A stretch of 46,543 bases of DNA from assembly GCA_031267615.1 (NCBI GenBank), contig JAIRYM010000047.1, positions 1 through 46,543 on the forward strand, given 5' to 3'. The position numbers and the translations under genes were made by a program. The DNA comes from Dysgonamonadaceae bacterium. GTDB lineage: Bacteria > Bacteroidota > Bacteroidia > Bacteroidales > Azobacteroidaceae. The notes below the pieces were generated by a model. The model was given only the letters and a program-made list of their open reading frames with translations. It made no database searches and was not told the DNA's origin. Of the stretch, positions 16,602 through 26,700 are shown in pieces (the first letter of the stretch is position 1; every line of letters starts with the position of its first letter).

Positions 16602-16630
16602 CAAAGGTATAATTTTTTTTTATTATTCAA
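16602..16630 (-). promoter_or_regulatory. Promoter of the CDP-alcohol transferase
   Basis: Minus-strand TTG (16630-16628), 18 bases, TACCTTTG (16609-16602). The leader would be about 25 bases. Confidence 0.7.
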
Positions 16631-16640
16631 AAAAAATTTT

Positions 16641-16648
16641 TAACTTTG
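16641..16648 (+). promoter_or_regulatory. -7 element of the beta-helix gene
   Basis: TAACTTTG lies 21 bases before the chosen ATG in an A-rich leader. No TTG is found at the expected distance upstream. Confidence 0.55.
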
Positions 16649-16668
16649 TCTTATTTTCAAAAAAAAAA

Positions 16669-19062
16669 ATGAAGAAAAGCATTGTTATTTTATTTTTTAA
16701 TTTACTGCTAACGTTTTGCCCGCTCAGCGCTCAAACCTCTTTTTTTGTATCGCCAACAGGTAGCGACATTGCAGACGGCAGTCTAAAAAATCCTTTTGCA
16801 AGCATTGAAAAAGCATTAGCTAATACTCGCAAAACTCAAGGCGAAACAACTATTTATCTTCACGCAGGCGATTACAGACTCGCTTCGCCGCTTGTTTTTA
16901 CAAATGAAGATGGTGGCAAAGATAAGAAATTGATTATACGTCCCTTCAGCAATGAGAAAGTTGTTATCAAAGGAAGTATTGTCCTTGATAATCTGCAATG
17001 GACTCCATATAAAAAAGGTATTCTTAAAACTAAAATTTCAGGTGCGCCGATTATAGATATGTTGCTCGTAAACGACGAGATACGCCATCAGGCGCGTTTC
17101 CCTAACTATGATTCATCGGCAGTGCGATTTAACGGGACTTCATCTGATGCAACAAATCCCGGACGTGTGAAAACTTGGAAAAATCCTGTCGACGGTTATC
17201 TTCACGCGATGCACCAGCACGATTGGGGCGATTTTCACTATCGTATAACAGGAAAAGATAAAAATGGCAAACTCACAATGGAAGGCGGTTGGCAAAATAA
17301 TCGACAACTCGGATTACATCAAGAAAACCGTATGGTAGAAAATATTTTTGAAGAACTTGACACGAAAGGCGAATGGTTTTACAATGCCGATGAACAGATA
17401 CTTTATTATTATCCGCTTGAAAATGAAGACATATCAACAGCCTTGTTTGAGAGTCCGCAACTCAAACACCTTATCGAAATTCGCGGGACAGAAAAAAATC
17501 CCGTCAGTAGCATTATTATAGAAAGTATTGATTTGACGCAAACTGTTCGCACTTTTATGGAAAAATATGAGCCTTTGTTGCGTTCCGATTGGACAATTTA
17601 TCGTGGCGGAGCAGTTTTTTTTGAGGGTACTGAAAATTGCTCACTGAAAAACTGCAATCTCTATAATCTGGGCGGGAATGCAGTGTTTTTTAGTAAATAT
17701 AACCGTAACTGCGAATTGAGTGGTTCGCATCTGACAAACATAGGCGCATCGGCAATCTGTTTTGTTGGCGATACTTCTGCTGTTCGCTCGCCAAGTTTCG
17801 AATATGGACAGTTTGTTAAAGCAGCGAATATGGACAGGACTTTCGGTGCTAAAAACAATAATTATCCCGCCGACTGCCGCATTTACGACAATCTTATTCA
17901 TCGAATTGGATTGTTTGAAAAACAAATTACAGGCATAGAAATTTCGATGAGCCGTGCCATAACTGTCAGCCATAACTCCATTTACGATACACCACGCGCA
18001 GGAATAAATATCAGCGAAGGAACTTGGGGCGGACATATTCTCGAATTTAACGATGTCTTCAATACCGTAAAGGAAACAGGCGACCATGGCTCGTTCAACT
18101 CATGGGGACGCGACAGATATTGGCTGCCTGAAGGACGAACAGTTGATTCTTTAGTTAAGAATGCTGGTTACGACAAATTGATTCTCGCCGACGCAACAGA
18201 AACGACTGTTATTCGCAATAATCGTTTTCGATGCGACAGAGGCTGGGATATAGATTTAGACGACGGCTCTTCAAATTATCATATTTATAATAATCTATGT
18301 CTTAATGGCGGATTAAAACTTCGTGAAGGTTATTATCGAGTAGTTGAAAATAACATAATTATCAATAATTCGCTGCACTGCCACTGTTGGTTTGCAAAGA
18401 GTGGCGACGTTTGCGAACGCAATATTTTGATGCAACCATACCCAAAACCCGTAGCGCTTGACATTCGTGACTATATGTTTGACAATAATATTTTTGCCGA
18501 CAGCGTAGCGTTGTATAATGCACATCAACTCGGTATAGACCCGCATTCCATTGTTGCAAATATTAAGTTCGTAAATCCTCACGAAGGAAACTATTGCATA
18601 GACAACTCCTGTACAGATGTTTTCCGTATTGGATTTAAAAACTTTGATATGAACAGCGTCGGTGTTGTTTCGACTCGACTGAAAACAATTGCCGAAAAAC
18701 CAATTTTTCCTGTTCCTGTTGTCGTTTCCAATAATTCCGATTCTGAAATTATAACTTGGGGATCGGTGCAAATCAAAAATCTTGAAACGCTTGGCGAACG
18801 CTCGGCTACAGGAATGGATTCGGAACGAGGTATCTATGTAGTCGCTGTCGGCGCTTATGGGAATGAATTGCGCGACTATCTTCTCCAAAATGATGTAATA
18901 CTTGACTTTGCAGGAAAATCTGTAAATAATATAAATGATTTACGGTTAGCGGTTGCCAGGGCTGATTTGTCAAAACCTCAACAGATAACTGTTTTTCGTA
19001 ATCAAAGAGAAATCACGATAATTGTGGCGAGCAACGCAATTCATTCGATAATTGACAATTAA
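16669..19062 (+). CDS. Secreted right-handed beta-helix protein with C-terminal PDZ domain
   Basis: This is a 797-residue exoprotein with a signal peptide (KKSIVILFFNLLLTFCPLSAQ). It opens with FFVSPTGSDIADGSLKNPF, typical of polysaccharide-active beta-helix proteins. A discrete beta domain follows (VNDEIRHQARFPN), then Asn-ladder coils in roughly residues 330-640 (NCSLKNCNLYNLGGNAVFF, TVIRNNRFRC, HIYNNLCLNGG). Residues around 725-795 look like a PDZ domain (IYVVAVGAYGNELRDYL, QNDVILDFAGKSVNN). The N-terminal pattern reminds me of GH141-like carbohydrate enzymes, one group of which are fucosidases, but that is a hypothesis. I prefer ATG 16669 over 16525, which would put the -7 box and no signal peptide at the start. 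Confidence 0.85.
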   Translation: MKKSIVILFFNLLLTFCPLSAQTSFFVSPTGSDIADGSLKNPFASIEKALANTRKTQGETTIYLHAGDYRLASPLVFTNEDGGKDKKLIIRPFSNEKVVIKGSIVLDNLQWTPYKKGILKTKISGAPIIDMLLVNDEIRHQARFPNYDSSAVRFNGTSSDATNPGRVKTWKNPVDGYLHAMHQHDWGDFHYRITGKDKNGKLTMEGGWQNNRQLGLHQENRMVENIFEELDTKGEWFYNADEQILYYYPLENEDISTALFESPQLKHLIEIRGTEKNPVSSIIIESIDLTQTVRTFMEKYEPLLRSDWTIYRGGAVFFEGTENCSLKNCNLYNLGGNAVFFSKYNRNCELSGSHLTNIGASAICFVGDTSAVRSPSFEYGQFVKAANMDRTFGAKNNNYPADCRIYDNLIHRIGLFEKQITGIEISMSRAITVSHNSIYDTPRAGINISEGTWGGHILEFNDVFNTVKETGDHGSFNSWGRDRYWLPEGRTVDSLVKNAGYDKLILADATETTVIRNNRFRCDRGWDIDLDDGSSNYHIYNNLCLNGGLKLREGYYRVVENNIIINNSLHCHCWFAKSGDVCERNILMQPYPKPVALDIRDYMFDNNIFADSVALYNAHQLGIDPHSIVANIKFVNPHEGNYCIDNSCTDVFRIGFKNFDMNSVGVVSTRLKTIAEKPIFPVPVVVSNNSDSEIITWGSVQIKNLETLGERSATGMDSERGIYVVAVGAYGNELRDYLLQNDVILDFAGKSVNNINDLRLAVARADLSKPQQITVFRNQREITIIVASNAIHSIIDN

Positions 19063-19089
19063 TAACACACAGAAAATAAATAGAATAAC

Positions 19090-21354
19090 TTATTCCACTC
19101 TTTTTACATCTTGCATACCCTTCACTTTGCTAAGTCGGTAAACCATATTGTTTATGTCGTCAACATCGTGTATTATGACTTCTATTTTGCCATTAAACAT
19201 TTCGTCATTGGTATCAATCATCAATCTCCGCATATTAACTGACATATCTTTAGTTATAATCTTTACAATATCGCTCATAATACCTATTCTGTCGATGCCT
19301 GACAGTTCTATTTTTCCCGGTAGCGAGAGCGCTTTATGTCCAGCCCACTCACAGGAAATAATATTTTTACCATCCTGCGCTTTCATGCGTAGCGCTTTTT
19401 CGCACTGTATTTTATGTATTTCAAGCAATCCATCGATTCGGGCATAACCAAGCACTTTATCACCCGGAATCGGGTTGCAACATTTGGACAACAGATATTT
19501 TTTTTGAATATCTTCTTCTTCAAGTATGTAAGTTTTCTTTCTGTCATATTTGAGTTTTATCGGCGTTTCGGATGTTTCTGATATTTCTTCCTTCAAAGTC
19601 TTATTTTTGGAACTGCCGCTCATTCTTATGAATTTTTTGAGATAGCCGAAAAATCCTGTCTTTTCTTTTAATATTTTTTGCAAATTTTCGGGAAGTTCGA
19701 TTTGGTGGGCTGCGACAGCATAATAAAAATCTTCTTTTTTACGAAAATCGAAAAGAAAAATTATTTTATCTATAATCTGCTGTGTCGGTTCAATTTCAGC
19801 TTTGCGTAAAAATTCTTCGATAATCTTTTCTCCTTCACTGGCTTTCTCTTTTTTCTGTCTTTTAAGCGACAGTTCAATTTTTGTCTTTGCTTTTACCGAA
19901 ACTACATAATGAAGCCATTCTGGTTGAGGTAATTGAGAACGAGAAGTGATAATTTCCACTTGGTCGCCTGAATTAAGTTTATAACTTAATGGAACAAGTT
20001 GATGATTGACTTTTGCGCCTATACATCTGTCGCCTACGTTTGAGTGAATTTCGTATGCAAAATCGAGTGCGCTTGCGCCCTGCGGCAAAGTTCTAATGTC
20101 ACCTTTCGGCGTAAAGGCGAAAATTTCCGATGCATAAAGATTCAGTTTTATAGTATCAAGAAAATCAAGGGAATCAGGATTTGGGTCTTCGAGAATATCC
20201 TTAATAGTAGCAAGCCATTTTTCAAGTTCGGCAGGTTCTTCGTCGGGATTGCCACTTTCCCTGTATGCCTTATATTTCCAATGGGCAGCCAGTCCTTTTT
20301 CGGCAACATCGTCCATTTGTTCGCTTCGGATTTGCACTTCAATCCATTGTCCATCAGGTCCCATAACTGTCATGTGCAAAGCCTGATAACCGTTCGCTTT
20401 CGGCTGACTGACAAAGTCTCGTATTCTATCGGGTTTTAACTTATACAAATCTGTAATCGCGGAATATATATCCCAGCACTGTTTTTTTACATCCAAGTCT
20501 GGTAGCGGTTTAAAAATAATACGGACAGCAAAAATATCGTAAACATCTTCAAATCCAACCTTTTTTATTTGCATCTTGTCCCATATTGAACGAATGGATT
20601 TTACTCGTTCCTGCATCTTGTATTCAATACCAAGTTCATTGAGTTTGGGATATAACGGCGATGCAAAATGTTCATAGATAGTTTCGCGATTACCTGCTGT
20701 CACTTCAAGTTTCTTCTTCATGTAAGTATATTCGTTTGGATGTTCGTATTTAAAGCATAAATCTTCGAGTTCCGATTTTATTGCATTCAGTCCGAGTCGA
20801 TGTGCAAGTGGGGCGTAGAGGAACATTGTTTCACCCGAAATTCTGTATTTTTTTGCAGGACTGCATATTCCGAGCGTGCGCATATTATGAAGTCTGTCTG
20901 CCAATTTCACTAGAATAACTCGAATATCGCTCGCCATTGTAAATATCAATTTACGCATTGTATCTGCCTGCACAGAGCCTGTCGAAAATTCATCTGGTAT
21001 TTTGGTTAATCCGTCAACAATCTCTGCGATTTTTTTTCCAAAAAGTTCTTCAATATCACTCACTGTATAGTCAGCATCTTCTACGACATCGTGCAGCAAA
21101 GCAGCGCAAATAGAAGTCGAGCCAAGCCCGATTTCTTCGCAAACTATCTGCGCAACAGCAATTGGATGAGTGATATAAGGCAGTCCGTCTTCTCGTTTCA
21201 CTCCTTTGTGTGCCTTATTTGCAAGTTTATACGCCTTATCAATTATTTCAAATTTACCTCGATGATTGGATTGAACATACGTTTTTACTAAATTGTCATA
21301 TGCTTTTTGTACGATTATTTCGTCTTGTAGCATGGTTTTTTCTTCTTCTCTCAT
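19090..21354 (-). CDS. Bifunctional (p)ppGpp synthetase/hydrolase (Rel/SpoT family)
   Basis: This is a 754-residue stringent-response enzyme. The HD hydrolase domain has ITHPIAVAQI and His88-Asp89 in CAALLHDVVEDAD. The synthetase domain includes RVKSIRSIWDKM, DIFAVRIIF, the FVSQPKANGYQALH stretch and the IEVQIRSEQMDDVAEKGLAAHW motif. A TGS domain (EIFAFTPKGDIRTLPQGA) and a C-terminal ACT domain (KIELSGIDRIGIMSDIVKII) complete the long form. Hydrolase residues look intact, so both activities are plausible. The frame is open to 21456, but that would overlap mltD. ATG 21354 sits 20 bases after the mltD stop, behind AAGAAG. It forms an operon with the lytic transglycosylase. Confidence 0.95.
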   Translation of the reverse strand: MREEEKTMLQDEIIVQKAYDNLVKTYVQSNHRGKFEIIDKAYKLANKAHKGVKREDGLPYITHPIAVAQIVCEEIGLGSTSICAALLHDVVEDADYTVSDIEELFGKKIAEIVDGLTKIPDEFSTGSVQADTMRKLIFTMASDIRVILVKLADRLHNMRTLGICSPAKKYRISGETMFLYAPLAHRLGLNAIKSELEDLCFKYEHPNEYTYMKKKLEVTAGNRETIYEHFASPLYPKLNELGIEYKMQERVKSIRSIWDKMQIKKVGFEDVYDIFAVRIIFKPLPDLDVKKQCWDIYSAITDLYKLKPDRIRDFVSQPKANGYQALHMTVMGPDGQWIEVQIRSEQMDDVAEKGLAAHWKYKAYRESGNPDEEPAELEKWLATIKDILEDPNPDSLDFLDTIKLNLYASEIFAFTPKGDIRTLPQGASALDFAYEIHSNVGDRCIGAKVNHQLVPLSYKLNSGDQVEIITSRSQLPQPEWLHYVVSVKAKTKIELSLKRQKKEKASEGEKIIEEFLRKAEIEPTQQIIDKIIFLFDFRKKEDFYYAVAAHQIELPENLQKILKEKTGFFGYLKKFIRMSGSSKNKTLKEEISETSETPIKLKYDRKKTYILEEEDIQKKYLLSKCCNPIPGDKVLGYARIDGLLEIHKIQCEKALRMKAQDGKNIISCEWAGHKALSLPGKIELSGIDRIGIMSDIVKIITKDMSVNMRRLMIDTNDEMFNGKIEVIIHDVDDINNMVYRLSKVKGMQDVKRVE

Positions 21355-21374
21355 AATCTTTAATCTTCTTTGCT

Positions 21375-22616
21375 TTAGAATCCACCTGTGTCCACATATA
21401 GCATGAGTTTCCGTCCTACAGCAACTTGACGGGTCTTTCTTCCTAACTTGTTCCACTTGCGAATACTTGCAGTTGTAACGCCATATTTGTTGCCTATTTT
21501 GAGTAATGTTTCATCTTTCTTTACTGTATGTATAATTTTTGTTGTTTTGCCTGCTGTATAGGCAGTTAAGTTGTTTTGTTTCGGAAATAAAGTTTCTGTA
21601 TTGTAGGCAATTATTTCCTGCTCTTGAGAAATATATTTATTTATTTTATTGTATGGCAGTTTAACAGGCATCGGTTTGTAATTTCCCGGAATTATTTCTC
21701 TTTTATATTGAGGATTAAGGGCTTTTATTTCTTCTTTGTCGACATTCAAAACTGCGGCAATCTGTTCAAAATGCACAGGGCTGGTAAGTATCAGTGTGTC
21801 TGTTGCTGTAATTGCTGTAATTTTTACAGGATACAACTGATGATAAGCAAAATAATTCATAACGTATGCAGCAGCGATGAAATATGGCACATAAGAGCGG
21901 GTTTCGCGAGGAAGATATTGATATATATCCCAAAAATCAGTTTTACCGCCTGCGCGGTGAATAGCCTTATTCACATTTCCTCCACCGCAATTATAGGCAG
22001 CAAGTGCAAGCGTCCAATCGTGATAAATATTGTACAAATCGCGCAGAAATCGGCAGGCTGCATCAGTTTCTTTTTCAGGATTGAGGCGCTCATCAATAAG
22101 TGAGTTAATTTCCAAATCGTAGAGTTTTGCTGTCGACAGCATAAACTGCCAAAGTCCTGCAGCACCTGCACGCGAAAAAGCTGTTGTATTAAGCGCCGAT
22201 TCAATGATAGTCAGATATTTAAGTTCAAGAGGCAGTCCATATTTGTCAAGCGATTCTTCAATCATCGGAAAATATAGCGATTCAAATCCAAGCATATATT
22301 CGACAAGATTTCTACGTCGCTCTGTATATTGGTCAATACATTGACGAACAATAGGATTATAGGGCATCGGTATAACGTATGGCAATGCTTGTAACCGTCT
22401 AATGTAGTCCGAATCGCTTGCCATAGAAGCAAATTTGTAGCCATCATCATTAATTTTTTCTGTATAGCGCTTCACATACCAAGTGTTCATCAAATCGCTC
22501 AAGCCGCGTTCCATCGCTTCTGGCTCGGCAATGTCTTCTATTTGCTGTTCGTAATCCTGAGCAATAATATAAATACTTGATAATAAAGCGATAACTAATA
22601 GAAAATATCTTGTCAT
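21375..22616 (-). CDS. MltD-like lytic transglycosylase with LysM domain
   Basis: This 413-residue envelope enzyme cleaves peptidoglycan glycan strands. Residues 1-20 are a signal peptide (RYFLLVIALLSSIYIIAQ). The SLT domain shows LKYLTIIESALN with Glu139 as catalytic acid, AGAAGLWQFM and LALAAYNCGGGNVNKA, and PRETRSYVPYFIAAAYV. A LysM domain (HTVKKDETLLKIGNKYGVTT) lies near residues 360-408. It is shorter than MltD proteins with several LysM copies. I prefer ATG 22616 over the 22637 start because it gives a clean signal peptide and lies 18 bases past the -7 box. Confidence 0.92.
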   Translation of the reverse strand: MTRYFLLVIALLSSIYIIAQDYEQQIEDIAEPEAMERGLSDLMNTWYVKRYTEKINDDGYKFASMASDSDYIRRLQALPYVIPMPYNPIVRQCIDQYTERRRNLVEYMLGFESLYFPMIEESLDKYGLPLELKYLTIIESALNTTAFSRAGAAGLWQFMLSTAKLYDLEINSLIDERLNPEKETDAACRFLRDLYNIYHDWTLALAAYNCGGGNVNKAIHRAGGKTDFWDIYQYLPRETRSYVPYFIAAAYVMNYFAYHQLYPVKITAITATDTLILTSPVHFEQIAAVLNVDKEEIKALNPQYKREIIPGNYKPMPVKLPYNKINKYISQEQEIIAYNTETLFPKQNNLTAYTAGKTTKIIHTVKKDETLLKIGNKYGVTTASIRKWNKLGRKTRQVAVGRKLMLYVDTGGF

Positions 22617-22634
22617 AATTACAGATTTTAAGCA

Positions 22635-22642
22635 CAAAGATA
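22635..22642 (-). promoter_or_regulatory. -7 element of the mltD-rel operon
   Basis: Minus-strand TATCTTTG (22642-22635). No good TTG 19 bases upstream. The leader is about 15 bases. Confidence 0.55.
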
Positions 22643-22697
22643 CAATATTATTTTTAAAAATATCGCCATTGTAATTTCGTTAATCAAAAAAAATACG

Positions 22698-22705
22698 TAA
22701 CTTTG
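22698..22705 (+). promoter_or_regulatory. -7 element of the glycosyltransferase/protease operon
   Basis: TAACTTTG lies 22 bases before the ATG at 22728. The -33 TTG is not at the standard spacing (nearest at 22669-22671). Confidence 0.55.
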
Positions 22706-22727
22706 TATAAAAAATCGGGGTAAATAA

Positions 22728-23738
22728 ATGTCTGTTTTAAAGAAAATATCCGTCATTGTTTGTGGCTATAACGAAGAAAAATTGTTGCCACGTTGTATGA
22801 AATCACTGCTTGAACAAACCCTGCAAGAAATTGAAATTATTCTAGTTGACGACGCTTCAACTGATAGAACGCTTGCTCTGATGCAGGATTATGAAAAGAA
22901 ATATCCCGATAAAGTGCGAGTGATTCATTCCGATGTAAACATAGGACACGGGGGTGCTAAATATTTGGGAATCGTTAATGCACGAGGCGAATACATTGGT
23001 TCTGTTGATTGTGATGATTGGGTAGAACGGGAAATGTATGAACTTTTATACAATGAGGCAATCAAGTCTGACAGTGATATTTGTTACTGCTATCGTCAGC
23101 AAGTATCAGAAAATGGCACTGTAACGGCTGATGATACAACATATTTTTTGCCCGTAGGCACAGTATCAGAACAAGTTAGAAAAAATATACTTGCGAATCA
23201 TGTATCTTTTTTACAGCGTTATATTTACAAACGCTCTCTGTTCATCGATAATCATATTTGCTTTCCAACAAATGGATATTACGATATGGTTGTTGATTCT
23301 CTGTTAATTCCTAATATATCGCGTGTTGCTTTCGTAAATAAACAACTTTATAATTATTTTATACGTTCAGGCTCAATAATGACAAAAAGAGATGAAACCA
23401 AATATAAATATAAAATTTTAAATGCTCAATTCATTGTAGATGAATATAAAAAGCGTGGTCTTTATGAAAAATATCGCGATGAAGTGAATTATCTGTATTT
23501 CCGAAAAGGCTACATTCATACCGCCCTCAATTATATTCTAAACGCGGCATCGCCAAAACATCAAACAATTGAAGAAATAAGGGCAAAATTACTGTCGATT
23601 GATAGAAATTATCGAAAAAATCCCTATTTTGCAAAAAAAATGTCTTTTCGATTGATTGACTATATTTTAGGTATTAAAAAAGATTTTATACTTAAAATCT
23701 TCATGTTGTTGTTAAAAAAAGTAAATTATAATGTATGA
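22728..23738 (+). CDS. Family 2 glycosyltransferase
   Basis: This 336-residue GT-A enzyme transfers a sugar from a nucleotide donor. ISVIVCGYNEEKLLPRCMKSLL opens the fold. VDDASTDRTL at about 40-49 binds nucleotide. GSVDCDDWVEREMYELL supplies the metal-binding DxD. There are no membrane segments, so it probably works at the cytoplasmic face on a lipid-linked or cell-surface glycan. The substrate is unknown. It opens a plus-strand operon whose next genes are peptidases rather than sugar genes, 21 bases away. Confidence 0.9.
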   Translation: MSVLKKISVIVCGYNEEKLLPRCMKSLLEQTLQEIEIILVDDASTDRTLALMQDYEKKYPDKVRVIHSDVNIGHGGAKYLGIVNARGEYIGSVDCDDWVEREMYELLYNEAIKSDSDICYCYRQQVSENGTVTADDTTYFLPVGTVSEQVRKNILANHVSFLQRYIYKRSLFIDNHICFPTNGYYDMVVDSLLIPNISRVAFVNKQLYNYFIRSGSIMTKRDETKYKYKILNAQFIVDEYKKRGLYEKYRDEVNYLYFRKGYIHTALNYILNAASPKHQTIEEIRAKLLSIDRNYRKNPYFAKKMSFRLIDYILGIKKDFILKIFMLLLKKVNYNV

Positions 23739-23759
23739 AATTTTATTAACAAATTATAT

Positions 23760-26700
23760 ATGAATAAGTTATTAATTTTATTTTTATCAATGGAAGTTTC
23801 AATCGCTGCCTTTGCACAACAGGAAGCGCGTTTGTTGCGTTTCCCCACTACGTATGGCGAAAAAGTAGTTTTTACTTACGCAGGAGACCTGTATTCTGTT
23901 AAGACATGTGGAGGTACAGCTCGCAAGATCACTTCCAGCGACGGTTTTGAAATGTTCGCCCGATTCTCACCCGACGGTAGCCGAATAGCATTCACAGGAC
24001 AATACGATGGCAACACCGAAATCTATTGTATTCCCTCGGAAGGCGGTGAGCCTAAAAGACTTACCTATACAGCAACGCTTGATCGCGATGACATATCCGA
24101 CCGCATGGGTCCGAATAACATCACACTCGCGTGGCGAGATAACGAAAACATCGTTTTCCGCTCGCGAATGAACTCGTTCAACGATTTCAAAGGAAAACTC
24201 TACCTCGCTACACTCAAAGGAGGGCTACCAGAAGAACTGCCGCTGCCAACAGGCGGCTTTTGTTCGTATTCTCCCGATAAACAGCAACTTGCATACAATC
24301 GCGTTTTTCGCGAATTTCGCACTTGGAAATACTATCGCGGAGGAATGGCTGACGACATTTGGATTTACGATTTCAAAACGAAACAAACAGTAAATATCAC
24401 TAACAATCCTGCGCAGGACATCTGCCCGATGTGGACGGGACGCGATATTTACTTCATTTCTGACCGCGACAGGACAATGAATTTGTTTTGCTACAATATT
24501 GATACAAAGCAAATTAAAAAAGTTACCAATTTCGATAATTACGATGTCAAATTCCCAAGTCTCGGCAACAATGCCATCGTTTTTGAAAATGGCGGCTATA
24601 TCTATCGCTTTGATTTATCAATGCAAAAAGCAGAAAAAATCACGATTTACATTAAGGAAGATTTGACCAGTGGACGCTCGCGATTGCTTGATGTATCTAA
24701 ACGCATTGGTAGCGCAGACGTCTCACCCGACGGTAAACGCATCGTACTCAATGCACGCGGAGATATTTTTACCGTTCCCACAAAACAGGGAATAATTCGC
24801 AATCTGACAGAAACTTCCGATGCTCACGAGCGCAATCCACAATGGTCGCCCGACGGACAGCTGATTGCCTATATATCAGATACTACGGGCGAAGACGAAA
24901 TCTATGTTTGTTCAAATGACGGACTTGAAAAATCAGTGCAAATCACTTTCGGCGGCGATAATTACAAATATGGCTTCGAATGGTCGCCCGATAGCCGCAA
25001 AATACTTTGGACAGACCGCGCTCAGAGGCTTAGGTACGTCGATGTTGCATCGAAAAAAATTACTGACGTAGAAAAATCAGATGTCGGTGAAATTCGCAGT
25101 TTCAACTGGTCGCCCGACAGCCGATGGATTGCCTACACAGTTCCGCGATTCAACACGACAAGCGTAGTGAAGATTTACAGTACTGAAAATGGTGAAAATA
25201 AAATAGTTACAGACGAATGGTTCGACGCCTCAAACGGCGTTTTCAGCCGCGATGGGAAATATCTTTTCTTCTCGTCGGAGCGCACATTCAGTCCCACTTA
25301 CGGTGCAACCGAATGGAACCACGTCTATAACAATATGAGCAAACTCTATTTTGTAACGCTCAAGAAAACAACACCTTCACCATTTGCATTGCAAAACGAC
25401 GAAGTCTTCGTCAAAGTAGAAATCTTGCAAAATAATAAAAAAAATAACTTCCCAAATTCCACCAAAGCCGACTCCACCAAAGTCCTCATAGATTTTGACG
25501 GCATCGCCTCCCGTTCGCTAGAAATACCCACTCCTACAGGCTGGTATGGCAGTGTGTTCAGCCTGGACGACGCGGTTTATTACTCACGCAGCGGCAATTT
25601 CTATAAATTCGATTTAAAGAAAAGCAAGGAAACCGAACTCGGCAATTTCTATGTTGCCGCAACAACTCCAGATTACAAAAAACTGCTTGTCCGAAAGAGC
25701 GACAGATACTCGGTTATAGACCTACCGATAGGCAAGGCAAATCCCGAAGAAACCATCGATTTGAGCGCAGTGAAAACTTTTGTCGATTTACATGCTGAAT
25801 GGAATCAAATTTTCAACGAATGTTGGCGGCAAATGCGCGACTTTTTCTACGACCCCGGAATGCATGGCGTGGAATGGAAAAAAATCCGCGAAAAATACCA
25901 GCCTTTGGTTCAATATGTTAACGACCGCAACGATCTGAATTACATCATAGGCGAGATGATTGGCGAATTGAACGTTGGACATGCATACATCGGTGGAGGA
26001 GAACGCACAATGTCTAACCGAATACAAACCGGACTGCTCGGCGCACACATCAGCCGCGACGCATCGGGATATTACCGCATTGACAAAATTCTGTCGGGAC
26101 GCAATTGGTCAGAACATCTTCGCTCGCCACTTACTGAAGCAGGAGTTGATGCATCAGTCGGCGATTTCATCGTAGCCATCAACGGCAAATCAACCAAAGA
26201 AATGAACAACATTTACGCCGCGCTTTACGACAAAGCAGAACGGCAAATCGAACTTTCGCTCAACTCCAAACCATCGGAACAAGGCGCTCGAAAAGCCCTC
26301 GTCAAGCCGCTTGCAGACGAATCGGCACTGTATTATTTCGACTGGGTTCAGAGCAATATAGACAAAGTAGACAAGGCAACCGACGGCAAAGTAGGATACA
26401 TGCATATCCCTGATATGAGCGCCGAAGGGTTGAATGAATTTGTGAAATACTATTATCCCCAACTCCACAAAAAAGCGCTGATTATTGACGACCGCGGTAA
26501 CGGAGGCGGCAATGTTTCGCCAATGATTATTGAGCGTCTGCGTCGCGAAATGTCGATGCTGACCGTGCCACGCAACGGAGTTGGAGAGCCTAAACCGGGA
26601 GGAATGTTTCTCGGACCAAAAATTCTGCTTATGGATTGCTATTCTGCATCTGATGGTGATTTATTCCCTTATCAGTTTAAATTTTACAAGTTAGGTAAAA

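Noticed and set aside
21355-21456. Longer Rel/SpoT start overlapping the lytic transglycosylase
   Set aside because: The extra 34 residues have no family match and cover the mltD end; ATG 21354 fits family and spacing.
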